From: CAZDXB01 sp964509335
Lineage (GTDB): Bacteria > Bacteroidota > Ignavibacteria > Kapaibacteriales > UBA2268
DNA length: 64,000 nucleotides
Assembly (NCBI GenBank): GCA_964509335.1
Contig: CAZDXB010000017.1
Coordinates: 1 to 64,000, forward strand
Reading direction: 5' to 3'
The translations under genes were made by a program, and so were the position numbers. This document shows positions 1 through 8,400 of the stretch, piece by piece. The notes under the pieces are model-generated. The model was not told the DNA's origin. It did no database searches and was given only the letters and a program-made list of their open reading frames with translations. Positions within the stretch are counted from its first letter, which is position 1, and each line of letters starts with the position of its first letter.

Positions 1-2
1 CA

Positions 3-1304
3 TACAGCCCTACCGGCGCGCCGACAAGCGGATGCGTAAGTTGCGGACTCGACCTTCTGTCGCCGGGCATCAGCAAAGCGGAAATAGAAAACTCGCCGAG
101 CTATCAGTTGATAAACGGGACGGCGAAGAAACCGGGAATGCAGTATGCTGACGATCCTTGTACTCCTAAACCAAACGGAACGTTTCAATATCCGAACCTT
201 AATCAATACATCAAAGACTATCTAAGAACAACCCCTATCAATGAAAATTGTATAATTAATTTGCTTTTTCATCCAACTCTAACTTATCCGCCGCCGCTTT
301 ATTTACCGGAACCTATAAGAGTTGATTTAAGAGAATGTTGTAACGCGTTAACTAAGTCGATATGGTGCGCGAAAAGAGGCGATGTTGAAGCTATTGAATC
401 GGCTTACGACGCGTTTAAGAAATGCGTTGAAAAAAAAATAAATAACGCTATAGACGATTTTTATAGAAATCATCCTGATATTTATCAGGCATTTCCCATA
501 CAATTACACGAACAAATTCAGGAAATATATAGAAAGATTGAAGACGATAAGATTGATTATACAAATAGGGTTAAAAACGGAGATGGATACCTCCCCCATT
601 CAACGGGAAACAAAGATAGCTGTATATGCGGCGGCGACGTTCCTACTATATGTTGCCGGCCATACGAAGTTGATGAATATGGCAATCGGAAAAGAGACGA
701 ACAAGGAAATCTTATAAAACTAGAGGAATGCTGGTGTAACGGTGAAATTTGGAATATATGTAAGGAGTGTTCATTTGAAATTCATTTTTGGCTTACTGAG
801 TTATTAAATAATGAAAATTGGGAATGCATAGGTAATTTTAAAGGCGTTTATAAATATGATCCAAAACACGGACCTGTCTATTTATTGTATCGCGTTACAG
901 ACGTGGATACAGGAGAAATAATAGTAGATAATACAAACTGGAATAATAAACTTGAAATTATGAAAATGAAAAAGGGCGACCCCAATAAACTACCGCCTGA
1001 ATTAAAAGAAGATGTTGACGTAAACGCTACGCGTATGTTTCCCATTAGATTGAGCAGGAACCGGAAACAAAAGATTGAGATTTGGATATATCTACCTTGC
1101 GGCGATTGCTGTTGGTTAGACGAGGATAAAACTATACCGGATAAAAGTAAAAGAATAATTGTTTATAGGTCGGCAATTTTTGACGCCACGGATCCAAAAT
1201 TCCGAGATAAAAAAGAAAGAGATAAATTCGGAGTAATTACTTTTGAGCACAGTCTCGTTCACGGCGATAATTTTAAGTGTAAGGATGATGTCAGATGCCC
1301 ATAA
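3..1304 (+). CDS. Cysteine-rich hypothetical protein, 5' end cut by window edge
   Basis: The reading frame is open from base 3, so the gene begins upstream of the window; the TTG at 108 is only an internal codon. The visible part is about 434 residues. I recognise no family. It is rich in cysteine, with pairs and clusters such as CICGG, ICCRPYEV and CWCNGEIWNICKEC in the middle third, which suggests disulfides or a metal site in an exported protein. There is no T9SS sorting domain at the C-terminus, which ends in a charged stretch and CKDDVRCP. The first ~105 bases are clearly GC-richer than the AT-rich remainder, and three of the window's eleven GATC sites lie in this gene; both hint at a mosaic or acquired gene. 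Reality of the ORF is well supported by length; function is unknown. Confidence 0.7.
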   Translation, partial: YSPTGAPTSGCVSCGLDLLSPGISKAEIENSPSYQLINGTAKKPGMQYADDPCTPKPNGTFQYPNLNQYIKDYLRTTPINENCIINLLFHPTLTYPPPLYLPEPIRVDLRECCNALTKSIWCAKRGDVEAIESAYDAFKKCVEKKINNAIDDFYRNHPDIYQAFPIQLHEQIQEIYRKIEDDKIDYTNRVKNGDGYLPHSTGNKDSCICGGDVPTICCRPYEVDEYGNRKRDEQGNLIKLEECWCNGEIWNICKECSFEIHFWLTELLNNENWECIGNFKGVYKYDPKHGPVYLLYRVTDVDTGEIIVDNTNWNNKLEIMKMKKGDPNKLPPELKEDVDVNATRMFPIRLSRNRKQKIEIWIYLPCGDCCWLDEDKTIPDKSKRIIVYRSAIFDATDPKFRDKKERDKFGVITFEHSLVHGDNFKCKDDVRCP

Positions 1305-1368
1305 TAATTGAACTTACTTAATTATTTCGTTTATTTTAGTTGTCAGTATTTATTTACGCGTTAGCAAA

Positions 1369-2574
1369 ATGTATATAATTAAAGCCATTTTATTAAAAAT
1401 CAAACAATTATTCGAAATAACAGAAATTGTTATTTTTTATTTTATTGTTTTTTTAATTATCTTTTTTATAAATATATTATTTGCTAGAAATATAAATACC
1501 GAATTATTAGCGTATAATAAATATTGCTATAAGTATCATAAGAAGACGGATATACTTGAAGAACTGAATGAATTCGACGTTCTTGATTCTTTCTATGTTG
1601 TCTGCAAAGAAAATAGATGCGCAAGAATCGCCGAAATAACTTGGGGAGATAATTCGCTTTGGATTCTCGGTTCTAGCGATTATAAAACGGATACTATTCA
1701 TCAGATTAATCCTAATAACGGTTCTTTAATCAACAGCTATCAATTGCCGATTCCAGACCACTGCTGGTCTCAGGGTTTGGATTACGACAGCGTTTCGCCG
1801 GGCGGTCCGTATTTTTGGGTGTCGATAGATTCGCCTTTTGGTCTTATTTATAAAATTTCTAAAGAGGATTTTAAAATCGAAAAAAAGTATTATCCGCCGG
1901 ATAATTACCCCGAAGCAATAACTATTTATAACGATTCATTATGGATTACGGGACGTCAGTATAACATTTTGTATGTTTTGGATTTGTCCTCGGAAAAATA
2001 CGCTTCAATCTTCTCATTTAAAGCGGTTGCATATGGAAGCGATATAAGTAAAGATGTCGATGGCAATTTATTCTTATGGATGATTGATTGGGATTATTCG
2101 AATGGAAAATACGGAAAAAACAAAAAGATACATAAAATAAATCCTTATACTGGCAAAATTATTCAATCATATAAATCTCCTAGTCCTTGGCCCTTCGGCG
2201 TATGTTGGGAAAATGAATCGCCCGGCGGTCCTTATTTATGGCTTTGCGATTATGAAACAAATAAAGTGTATAAACTACGAGAGCCTACTTCAAATGTTTC
2301 TAAAAGCGAGAGTAGAAGCGCCAAACAAACTATAACGCCCAATCCCTTTACTGAATCGACAAACATTAAATTCACTCTCGAAAAGCCCGCTCAAGCGACG
2401 CTAACGGTTTACGACGCGTTTGGGCGCGAGGTAGCCGATTTGCTCGACGAGCGGCTGGAGGCGGGCGAGCGCTCAGTCGCCTTCGAGCCGCGCGGCTTGC
2501 CCAGCGGGATATATTATTGCGTTCTAAGAGCCGGCGAGCGCTCGGAGACGGCGAAGTTGGTGGTTGTGAAGTAG
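1369..2574 (+). CDS. Secreted beta-propeller-like protein with T9SS sorting domain
   Basis: The 401-residue protein has one long hydrophobic segment near residues 20-40 (signal peptide or anchor). A central region follows with repeated WILGSS/WITGRQ/LWLCDY blades and two copies of an SPGGPY motif (residues ~143 and ~284), like the NHL/SMP-30 type propellers of secreted FCB proteins. Residues ~320-401 are a typical Por/T9SS C-terminal domain: a PNPF start, FGREVADL, LPSGIYY and a basic-hydrophobic end. It is therefore probably exported through the outer membrane by T9SS; substrate unknown. The last ~200 bases encoding the sorting domain are strongly GC-rich while the body is AT-rich, as if the sorting domain were a separate cassette. 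A hairpin follows the stop. Confidence 0.8.
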   Translation: MYIIKAILLKIKQLFEITEIVIFYFIVFLIIFFINILFARNINTELLAYNKYCYKYHKKTDILEELNEFDVLDSFYVVCKENRCARIAEITWGDNSLWILGSSDYKTDTIHQINPNNGSLINSYQLPIPDHCWSQGLDYDSVSPGGPYFWVSIDSPFGLIYKISKEDFKIEKKYYPPDNYPEAITIYNDSLWITGRQYNILYVLDLSSEKYASIFSFKAVAYGSDISKDVDGNLFLWMIDWDYSNGKYGKNKKIHKINPYTGKIIQSYKSPSPWPFGVCWENESPGGPYLWLCDYETNKVYKLREPTSNVSKSESRSAKQTITPNPFTESTNIKFTLEKPAQATLTVYDAFGREVADLLDERLEAGERSVAFEPRGLPSGIYYCVLRAGERSETAKLVVVK

Positions 2575-2580
2575 GCTTAA

Positions 2581-2611
2581 CTCATCCGATAACTCCGAGT
2601 CATCGGATGAG
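2581..2611. repeat. Inverted repeat after T9SS gene, possible terminator
   Basis: Ten-base arms CTCATCCGAT and ATCGGATGAG flank an 11-base spacer directly after the stop codon at 2574, followed by an A-rich rather than T-rich tract. It could stop transcription or be a REP-type palindrome. A related sequence, aactcggatgagtgaaaat, recurs at about 3139. Confidence 0.6.
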
Positions 2612-2636
2612 TAAAAATAAAGGAAAAAATCGCAGG

Positions 2637-2654
2637 GGCTGAAGATTTTCAGCC
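2637..2654. repeat. GGCTGAA-GATT-TTCAGCC hairpin, palindrome family 1
   Basis: A 7-bp perfect stem with a GATT loop. The same core GAAGATTTTC occurs in longer hairpins at 36787-36812 and 62290-62315, so this is a dispersed intergenic family. This copy has an imperfect outer stem. Confidence 0.65.
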
Positions 2655-2926
2655 GCTACTTTGCGAGCGTGACACATTTGCAAGGGAAGGCGTTCGGCGA
2701 GGGGGTTAAGGCGTGAGCAGACGAGGGCGTCCGCTCTACTTTTTATTTATCCCTCTCTAACTCTCCCCGAAATCGGGGAGAGGATTAAAAGGTTAACGCA
2801 AACATATTAATATTAACCTGTTAGTCCCCTCTCTGCTTGCGGAGAGGGTTAGGGTGAGGTTGACCGCCGCGGAACGAGTTAAATATTAATGTCTCCGCCC
2901 TAAAGGACGAAGCTATAAAAGTCTCC

Positions 2927-2954
2927 TCCGACCGAAACTCCGATTTCGGTCGGA
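2927..2954. repeat. Palindrome with 11-bp stem, family 2 (AAA..TTT core)
   Basis: The arms TCCGACCGAAA and TTTCGGTCGGA enclose CTCCGA. It belongs with 2976-3005, 3098-3132 and 57318-57349. These share an AAA..TTT inner part near CTCCGA/TCGGAG or its degenerate forms but have different outer stems. Confidence 0.7.
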
Positions 2955-2975
2955 ATAAAGCGAGAAACGTTCTAT

Positions 2976-3005
2976 CTCCTTCCCAAATTCTAATTTGGGA
3001 AGGAG
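2976..3005. repeat. 30-bp palindrome, family 2
   Basis: Fourteen-base perfect arms (CTCCTTCCCAAATT and its complement) are separated by two bases. A close relative lies at 57318-57349, and a degenerate single copy lies near 20778-20806 after nuoB. Confidence 0.75.
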
Positions 3006-3010
3006 GAACG

Positions 3011-3065
3011 AAAAACGACGCGGAGCGTCTTGGTATGTGTTCCATCGCAGAGCGGACGGAACGAG
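3011..3065. repeat. 55-bp dispersed repeat, copy 1
   Basis: This stretch matches 51359-51414 at roughly four bases in five, including the shared blocks CGACGCGGAGCGTCT and GGTATG. The other copy ends in a perfect CGTTCCGACGC hairpin, which here has decayed. Function unknown; it behaves like a REP-type intergenic repeat. Confidence 0.6.
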
Positions 3066-3097
3066 AGAAAAGAATCAAAGCGAAGCTTTTCTGAAAT

Positions 3098-3132
3098 CGT
3101 CCTCGCCAAATCGGAGTTTGGCGAGGAGGACG
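3098..3132. repeat. Palindrome, family 2
   Basis: The arms CGTCCTCGCCAAA and TTTGGCGAGGAGGACG (3-base bulge) enclose TCGGAG. The AAA-TCGGAG-TTT core is the reverse complement of that at 2934-2946, while the outer stem is unrelated. Confidence 0.65.
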
Positions 3133-3163
3133 TAAATTATAACTCGGATGAGTGAAAATAAAA

Positions 3164-3201
3164 AAAAACGAGCGCCCTTACGCTCAAGGACGCTCGTTTT
3201 T
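3164..3201. terminator. Bidirectional terminator-like hairpin
   Basis: AAAAACGAGCG and CGCTCGTTTTT form an 11-bp stem around a 16-base loop, with A and T tracts on the two outer sides. It could end transcription coming from either side of this convergent region. Confidence 0.6.
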
Positions 3202-3372
3202 AGTCAATCTATGTTTGATTTTTGGTTTATATTAAGCAATATTTTCGATTCTTCTTAATCTTTTTTCAAAGTGGAGAAGGAAAACGAATAACTGTGAAGC
3301 TCAATGCCGAATCCATATATTTTTTTGATGCCCATCGTTGTCTCTTTTCGACTAAGTTTTGATGTTTAATAC

Positions 3373-3438
3373 TATACGGGGCTTTGGTTTGCGGGGTCAA
3401 CTATGAAACTTTTTTTAATTTTTCCAAAGCCCCGTATA
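3373..3438 (+). repeat. Nested hairpin element L1 with RBS-ATG-like core
   Basis: A perfect 15-bp stem (TATACGGGGCTTTGG and its complement) encloses a 36-base loop. The loop contains GCGGGGTCAACTATGAAAC, which reads like a Shine-Dalgarno sequence followed by a start codon (ATG at 3403). From there a 45-codon frame runs to 3540, but it has no recognisable product. The same core recurs in L2 and L3 with completely different stems. Possible readings are a structured RNA, a sequestered translation start, or a mobile palindrome. Confidence 0.55.
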
Positions 3439-3611
3439 ATTCAGTTCGTCTTATTTCCCTACCTTTACTCGCTTCTCCTTAGCCTTTACTCGTTTGTCTC
3501 CGGCGTGAAATTCGATATATCAAGGATCGCCTTCCATTGATAATTTATTTTCGAATCTCCGCCAACCATTGCGTCAATCTATATTAACCGAATCAACGGT
3601 TGATTGCAAAT

Positions 3612-3667
3612 TTTGTTCGGGGGCTTAATTTGTGAGGCTCGCTATGAAGTGTGCGCCCCCGAACAAA
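3612..3667 (+). repeat. Nested hairpin element L2 with RBS-ATG-like core
   Basis: A perfect 13-bp stem (TTTGTTCGGGGGC and its complement) encloses a 30-base loop containing GTGAGGCTCGCTATGAAGT. The ATG at 3644 opens a 53-codon frame ending at 3805 that passes in frame through the start codon of L3. Stem sequence is unrelated to L1 and L3 while the core is kept. Confidence 0.55.
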
Positions 3668-3672
3668 TCTAC

Positions 3673-3761
3673 ACAATTTATGTCCGGGATTGGTTCGAAT
3701 CGAAGAGGTTCAGCTATGAATCCGACCGCGCGATGGAGAGTCCCGGACATATTGTTTTTTT
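3673..3761 (+). repeat. Nested hairpin element L3 with T tract
   Basis: An 11-bp stem (TATGTCCGGGA and its complement), extended by ACAAT/ATTGT, encloses a 51-base loop containing GAAGAGGTTCAGCTATGAA. A run of seven T follows the stem, so the RNA could also act as a terminator. ATG at 3716 is in frame with the L2 start. Only five bases separate it from L2. Confidence 0.55.
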
Positions 3762-3991
3762 GTTTTTCCCTTTTTTCAAATAACGTTCGTTTTTTGGTTT
3801 TTTAAATCTATACTAATAAACGAATTATTGGAGGATTTAGTTATAGCAGTTCTTTTGATTTTAATGTAGTATTTTGACGTTTATTTTGTAACGTTTTCTA
3901 CTACATAGGATGCCGCTTTTTTAGGCTCTGTCTGGGTTTAGCTCTGTAAATATTTTAAAAGAACATAAAAGACGACGATTTTTATTTCGCT
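3762..3991. other. AT-rich convergent spacer, nothing recognised
   Basis: This AT-rich stretch lies downstream of both flanking genes. I see no ORF, hairpin or RNA signature in it beyond T-rich runs. Confidence 0.5.
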
Positions 3992-5236
3992 TTATTTGCC
4001 GGAGGGCGAAAATTTATACAATTTGTCGGAAGGGCGTATCTTTTTATCAAGAGGTATCGAAATTACATCGCCCTTAGCGGCTTTTTCCACGTTTTTCTTG
4101 TCGACGCGGATTTCCTCGACTTCTCTTTCCAACACGCCCGTAGTCGGTCCGATAATTAGAATTTTATCGTTTAATCGAAGCTCGCCGTTTTCTATTTTTA
4201 AGACGCCGACTTTTACTTTGGAGTAGTAGTTTTCCGCTTTACCCAAGTATTCTTTTTTGCGCTCGGCTTTTGAGCCGTATCGGTCCGTCCACTCGCCGAT
4301 TCTTTTTCCAAAGTAATGGGCGTCCCAAAAACCTCTGTTGAATACTTCGGACAAACGCTTTTCCCAGTCGGCTATTTTCTCTTTGTCGTAAGTTCCGTCA
4401 AATATCGAATCGACGGCTTCCCGATAGCATTCGGTAGTTCTTTTAACGTATTCGGCGGAGCGCGCTCTGCCTTCTATTTTTAGTATTTTAATTTCCGCTT
4501 CCAATATTTTATCGAGAAAGCCGATTGTGCATAAGTCCTTGGGCGACATAATATATTGTCCGTCCAACTCCAAATCCCAATCGGACTTTTCTTCTTTGAC
4601 GAGATACTTTCTGCGGCAAGGTTGGTAACATTCGCCTCTGTTGGCGGAGGCTCCGCTTTGATGTTGACTTAGGAAGCATTTGCCCGCTATAGACATACAC
4701 AAGGCGCCGTGGACGAATGCTTCGAGCTTGACTAATTCGCCCGAAGGTCCTTTTATTCGCTCTTTTTTTATAGCGGCGGCTATTTTTTTTATTTGTCGTA
4801 AAGATAACTCTCTAGCTAAAACAATAACGTCGCAGTATTTTGAGAAGAATCTAACCGTTTCCGTATTGCAAATATTAAGTTGAGTTGAAGCGTGAACGGG
4901 CATATCGGTTTTGGAACAGATTTTAAGCGCCGCTATATCGGAAACGATTAAGGCGTCTATGCCCGCTTTCTTCGCCGCTTGCGCAGTTTGCCGGACGGTT
5001 TCAAGCTCTTCGTCGTAAACTATTGTGTTTAGGGCTAAATATGATTTCACATTGTCGGCTTTACAGATTGCGACTATTTCCGCCAAATCGTTCAAATCGA
5101 AATTCGCCGACGAGCGCGAGCGCATATTCAGCTTGCCCGCGCCGAAATATATCGAATCGGCTCCGGCGTCAATCGCCGCTCTAAGCGATGCGTAAGAGCC
5201 GACGGGCGCGGTTATTTCTATTTCGTTTTTATTCAT
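3992..5236 (-). CDS. U32 family protein, probable tRNA hydroxylation protein TrhP-like
   Basis: The 414-residue protein has a TIM-barrel-type start (ITAPVGSYASLRAAIDAGAD) and the full U32 signature EAFVHGALCMSIAGKCFLSQ followed by GECYQPCRRKY, whose cysteines bind an iron-sulfur cluster in this family. A C-terminal beta domain (NDKILIIGPTTGVLE) follows, as in E. coli TrhP/YegQ, which helps make 5-hydroxyuridine at tRNA position 34. Length is close to TrhP (about 450) and shorter than RlhA. I chose the ATG at 5236 over a TTG seven codons upstream. It stands alone, convergent with the palindrome-rich spacer. U32 membership is sure; the exact RNA target is inferred. Confidence 0.85.
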   Translation of the reverse strand: MNKNEIEITAPVGSYASLRAAIDAGADSIYFGAGKLNMRSRSSANFDLNDLAEIVAICKADNVKSYLALNTIVYDEELETVRQTAQAAKKAGIDALIVSDIAALKICSKTDMPVHASTQLNICNTETVRFFSKYCDVIVLARELSLRQIKKIAAAIKKERIKGPSGELVKLEAFVHGALCMSIAGKCFLSQHQSGASANRGECYQPCRRKYLVKEEKSDWDLELDGQYIMSPKDLCTIGFLDKILEAEIKILKIEGRARSAEYVKRTTECYREAVDSIFDGTYDKEKIADWEKRLSEVFNRGFWDAHYFGKRIGEWTDRYGSKAERKKEYLGKAENYYSKVKVGVLKIENGELRLNDKILIIGPTTGVLEREVEEIRVDKKNVEKAAKGDVISIPLDKKIRPSDKLYKFSPSGK

Positions 5237-5423
5237 TTTAAAAATCAGTAAGTTCAAAAAAAGAGCAATCGCCTCGCGAAATTACTTGATTTTCTCTAGA
5301 AAAAAGATTATTATAAGAAAATAAGAGTTTCGCGTAAAAGTTTTTAATTTATAAGGGGTAAACTTTATAAAGTAAATATTAAAACTTAAGAACGTTAATA
5401 ACAACTATAAATAGGCGCTACAA

Positions 5424-8400
5424 ATGAAAAAACTAGTCCCGTTAATTCTCGCTCTCATAGCGTTTCCCGCTTTTGTTTATTGTCAAACGACGATTGATGT
5501 TTCCTATCCGAAAGACGAAATTGTCGAGTTTGACGGGAAGAAGGTAACCAAGCCGTATTTGCGGTTTAAACATTTTATCGATAAGCGAAGCTCGCCCGGG
5601 TTTCCGGCAACAAGCGAAAAAAGAATATCGGCGATAAACGACGCTACCGATTTAATATTTCGAGCTAGCAAAAAGTCTCTGGTTCAAGCTCAACAGCCGG
5701 AATGGGAGTGCCTCGGACCTTACAGCGTAGGCGGCAGGGTAAAGTCAATAGCGATTGACCCGCGGAATCCCAGCGTAGTTTACGTCGGCGCGGCGGCTGG
5801 CGGCATCTGGAAAACGCTCAACGGCGGCGGCAGTTGGGAACCGATATTCGACTTTCAAAACGGCATTGGTTTCGGTTCTATAACTTTAGACCCCAAAAAT
5901 CCCGATATTATTTACGCAGCCACGGGCGAAGCGGTTTTGAATTCGGCGGCTCCTATGTATTATAGCGCGGGCGTTTTTAAGTCCGCCGACGCTGGCGACT
6001 CTTGGAAATCTATTGGCCTTTCCAACGTCGGAGCTTTCTCAAAAATTTACGTCCATCCGAAAAACTCCAATTTAATAGTTGCCGGCGGCGTAGGCGTTCA
6101 CGGCGGTTTTTACGTGTCTAAAGACGCCGGCGTTTCTTGGGAAAAATCCGACGCGCTCGATAAAAGCGTATCGGATATATCAATCATTCCGGACGACGAA
6201 AACGAATATTTTGTCGGAATTCTCGGCGGCGGCGTTTATCATACGACAGATTTGGGCGAGACTTGGACAGCTAAAAATCAAGGTTTCCCCGCGGGAATTG
6301 GCAGAGTGTCGGTTCAAGCCGCTCCTTCGGATTGCGATATTTTGTGGGCGCTTATGGAAATAAAAGGCGTCGGCAAAATCTTCAAATCGGAAAATCGCGG
6401 CGAGACTTGGACAATGTCTCATAACGGCGATTCGGATTTTTTCAGAGGTCAGGGATGGTATAATAATTATATTATGGTTCATCCCGAGAATTCCGATATA
6501 GCCTTCGCTGGAGGGATTGATTTATGGAAAACGGACGACGGCTCCTATTGGCGCAATATAACTCACGGCTACGGCGGCGGGAGCGTACACGTTGACCATC
6601 ATTGCGGCGCTTTCAACCCGCAAAAACCAAGCGAAATATATATAGGCAACGACGGCGGCGTATATAAAAGTCAAAATTTGGGTAGCGATTTCCAAAATAT
6701 GAACAACGGATTGGAAATAACGCAATTTTACTCATTCGATTTTAACAGGAACGAAGAAAATATGATTTTCGGCGGAACGCAGGACAATGGCACCTTAGGA
6801 AATTATATCAGTTCTGATTTTTGGAGTTCGGTAGCCGGAGGCGACGGTTTTCAAACGGTAGTAGATTACGAAAACCCCGACTTAGTTTACGGCGAGATGA
6901 ATTACGGCGGAACTGTATTGCCTTATAGAAGGAATATAAATCAAGGCTCTTTTAAAATACTAGACGACGGAATTAATTCTTCAGATTTTGGCAACCTATG
7001 GGACCCGCCTTTGATAATACATCCAACTTATAGTTCTGTTCTTTATCACGGACGGATGGGATTGTATTTGTCATACAGTAACGGAGATATTTGGCGGGAA
7101 AAAATATCGCCGCGTCAGGACGTTTTCACCGCTATCGCCGTATCGACGATTAATGAATATTTAGTTTACGCCGGAGATAGAGCCGGCGGTATGATTGTTA
7201 CCAAAGACCATTTTGAAAACATTGAAGAAGTTGGCGGCAACGGATTGCCTTCCAGAGAAATAACGGATATTGAATGCTCTATGATTGAAGAAGAAACGGC
7301 TTTTGTAACGGTTTCCGGCTTCGGCGCGCCGCACGTTTATAAAACCGCGAACGCCGGCGATTCGTGGACAAGCGTAAGCGACAACTTGCCGGATATACCT
7401 TGCAACGCTATTCAATCTCATCCCGAAAATCACGATTGGCTGTTTGTAGGAACGGATATTGGCGTTTTCGCTACTTTTAACGGAGGCCAAACTTGGCTGC
7501 CATACGGAACTAACCTCCCAAGAACTATAATAACGGATTTAGAAATTTTCACATCGCCGCTTTCGGGCGATTTAAAACTAAGAGCGGGGACTTTTGGACG
7601 CTCAATCTGGCAGACGGACATCCCGACCGAAGCTGTAACGTCATTGGAGATAACTTCCCCCGCGGGCGGAGAAACTCTAATCGGAACTTCGAATTACAGA
7701 TTCTCTTGGTACGGATTCGATTTGCCCGTAAAAGTAGAAATCACATACGACGGCGGTGAAAACTGGATTACGGTAACCGGCGGCGTAAACGGATATTCGG
7801 TTGATTATAAAGCGCCGAATAAAATAACATACGAGTGTAAAATCAGAGTTAGCTCTACAAGCGAGCCAAGTCAAATATTAGAATCGAAAACTTTTGAAAT
7901 AACGCCCGTCGGCAGAGGCGACATTTTAGCCGCGAGCGCCTACGGGCACGTCCCTTACGGCATAGCTTGGGACGGCGGCGAGTATCTTCTTTCAACGAGC
8001 TTTTACGACAACAAGTTGTTTAAAATCGATAGAGATAACTTAAAGATTAAAGAATACGTCGAAATCCCCGGAGACAGTTTGTTTACTGATTTAACTGTCG
8101 ATAGAGAAACAGGAGAGATTTACGTTCATAAAATGAATAGTTCCGGGGAAACCGGCTCTGGAGGAGTCGTATTAACTTTGAACGAAGAGGCGGAACAATT
8201 GAGAAGTTATATTTCTCCGGCTAAGCTATATCCAATCGGTTTAGAATTAGCGGACGGCGGATTAATCGTTTGCGACCGCAACGGTTCTCCCCAGCAAATT
8301 TATGTGGTCAATCCCGAAACGGGACAACGTTGGTCAAAATACGACAATCCGTATCAAGAATATCTCGGACCTCGGGGCTTATGCTACGACGGCGAACGAT

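Larger units (their letters stand above)
2575..3372. other. Convergent intergenic region packed with palindromes, no gene
   Basis: This is the first part of a 1.4 kb space between two converging genes, so no promoter for a neighbouring protein gene is expected. It holds at least six inverted repeats (2581-2611, 2637-2654, 2713-2741, 2927-2954, 2976-3005, 3098-3132), a 55-bp repeat shared with 51359-51414, and a terminator-like hairpin at 3164-3201. A weak 85-codon ORF on the minus strand simply reads through these palindromes and is not a credible gene. Confidence 0.7.

Noticed and set aside
2821..3078. 85-codon minus-strand ORF in the palindrome region
   Set aside because: It runs through several perfect palindromes, has no ribosome site and shows no protein-like composition.
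3688..3705. GGTTCGAATC, the usual T-loop sequence of a tRNA or tmRNA
   Set aside because: No acceptor, D or anticodon arms fit around it and no five-base T-stem flanks the loop; it is part of nested hairpin L3.
3612..3761. Integron attC sites or CRISPR repeats
   Set aside because: The inverted arms lack the RYYYAAC/GTTRRRY boxes of attC, arm sequences differ completely between units, and there are no regular spacers.
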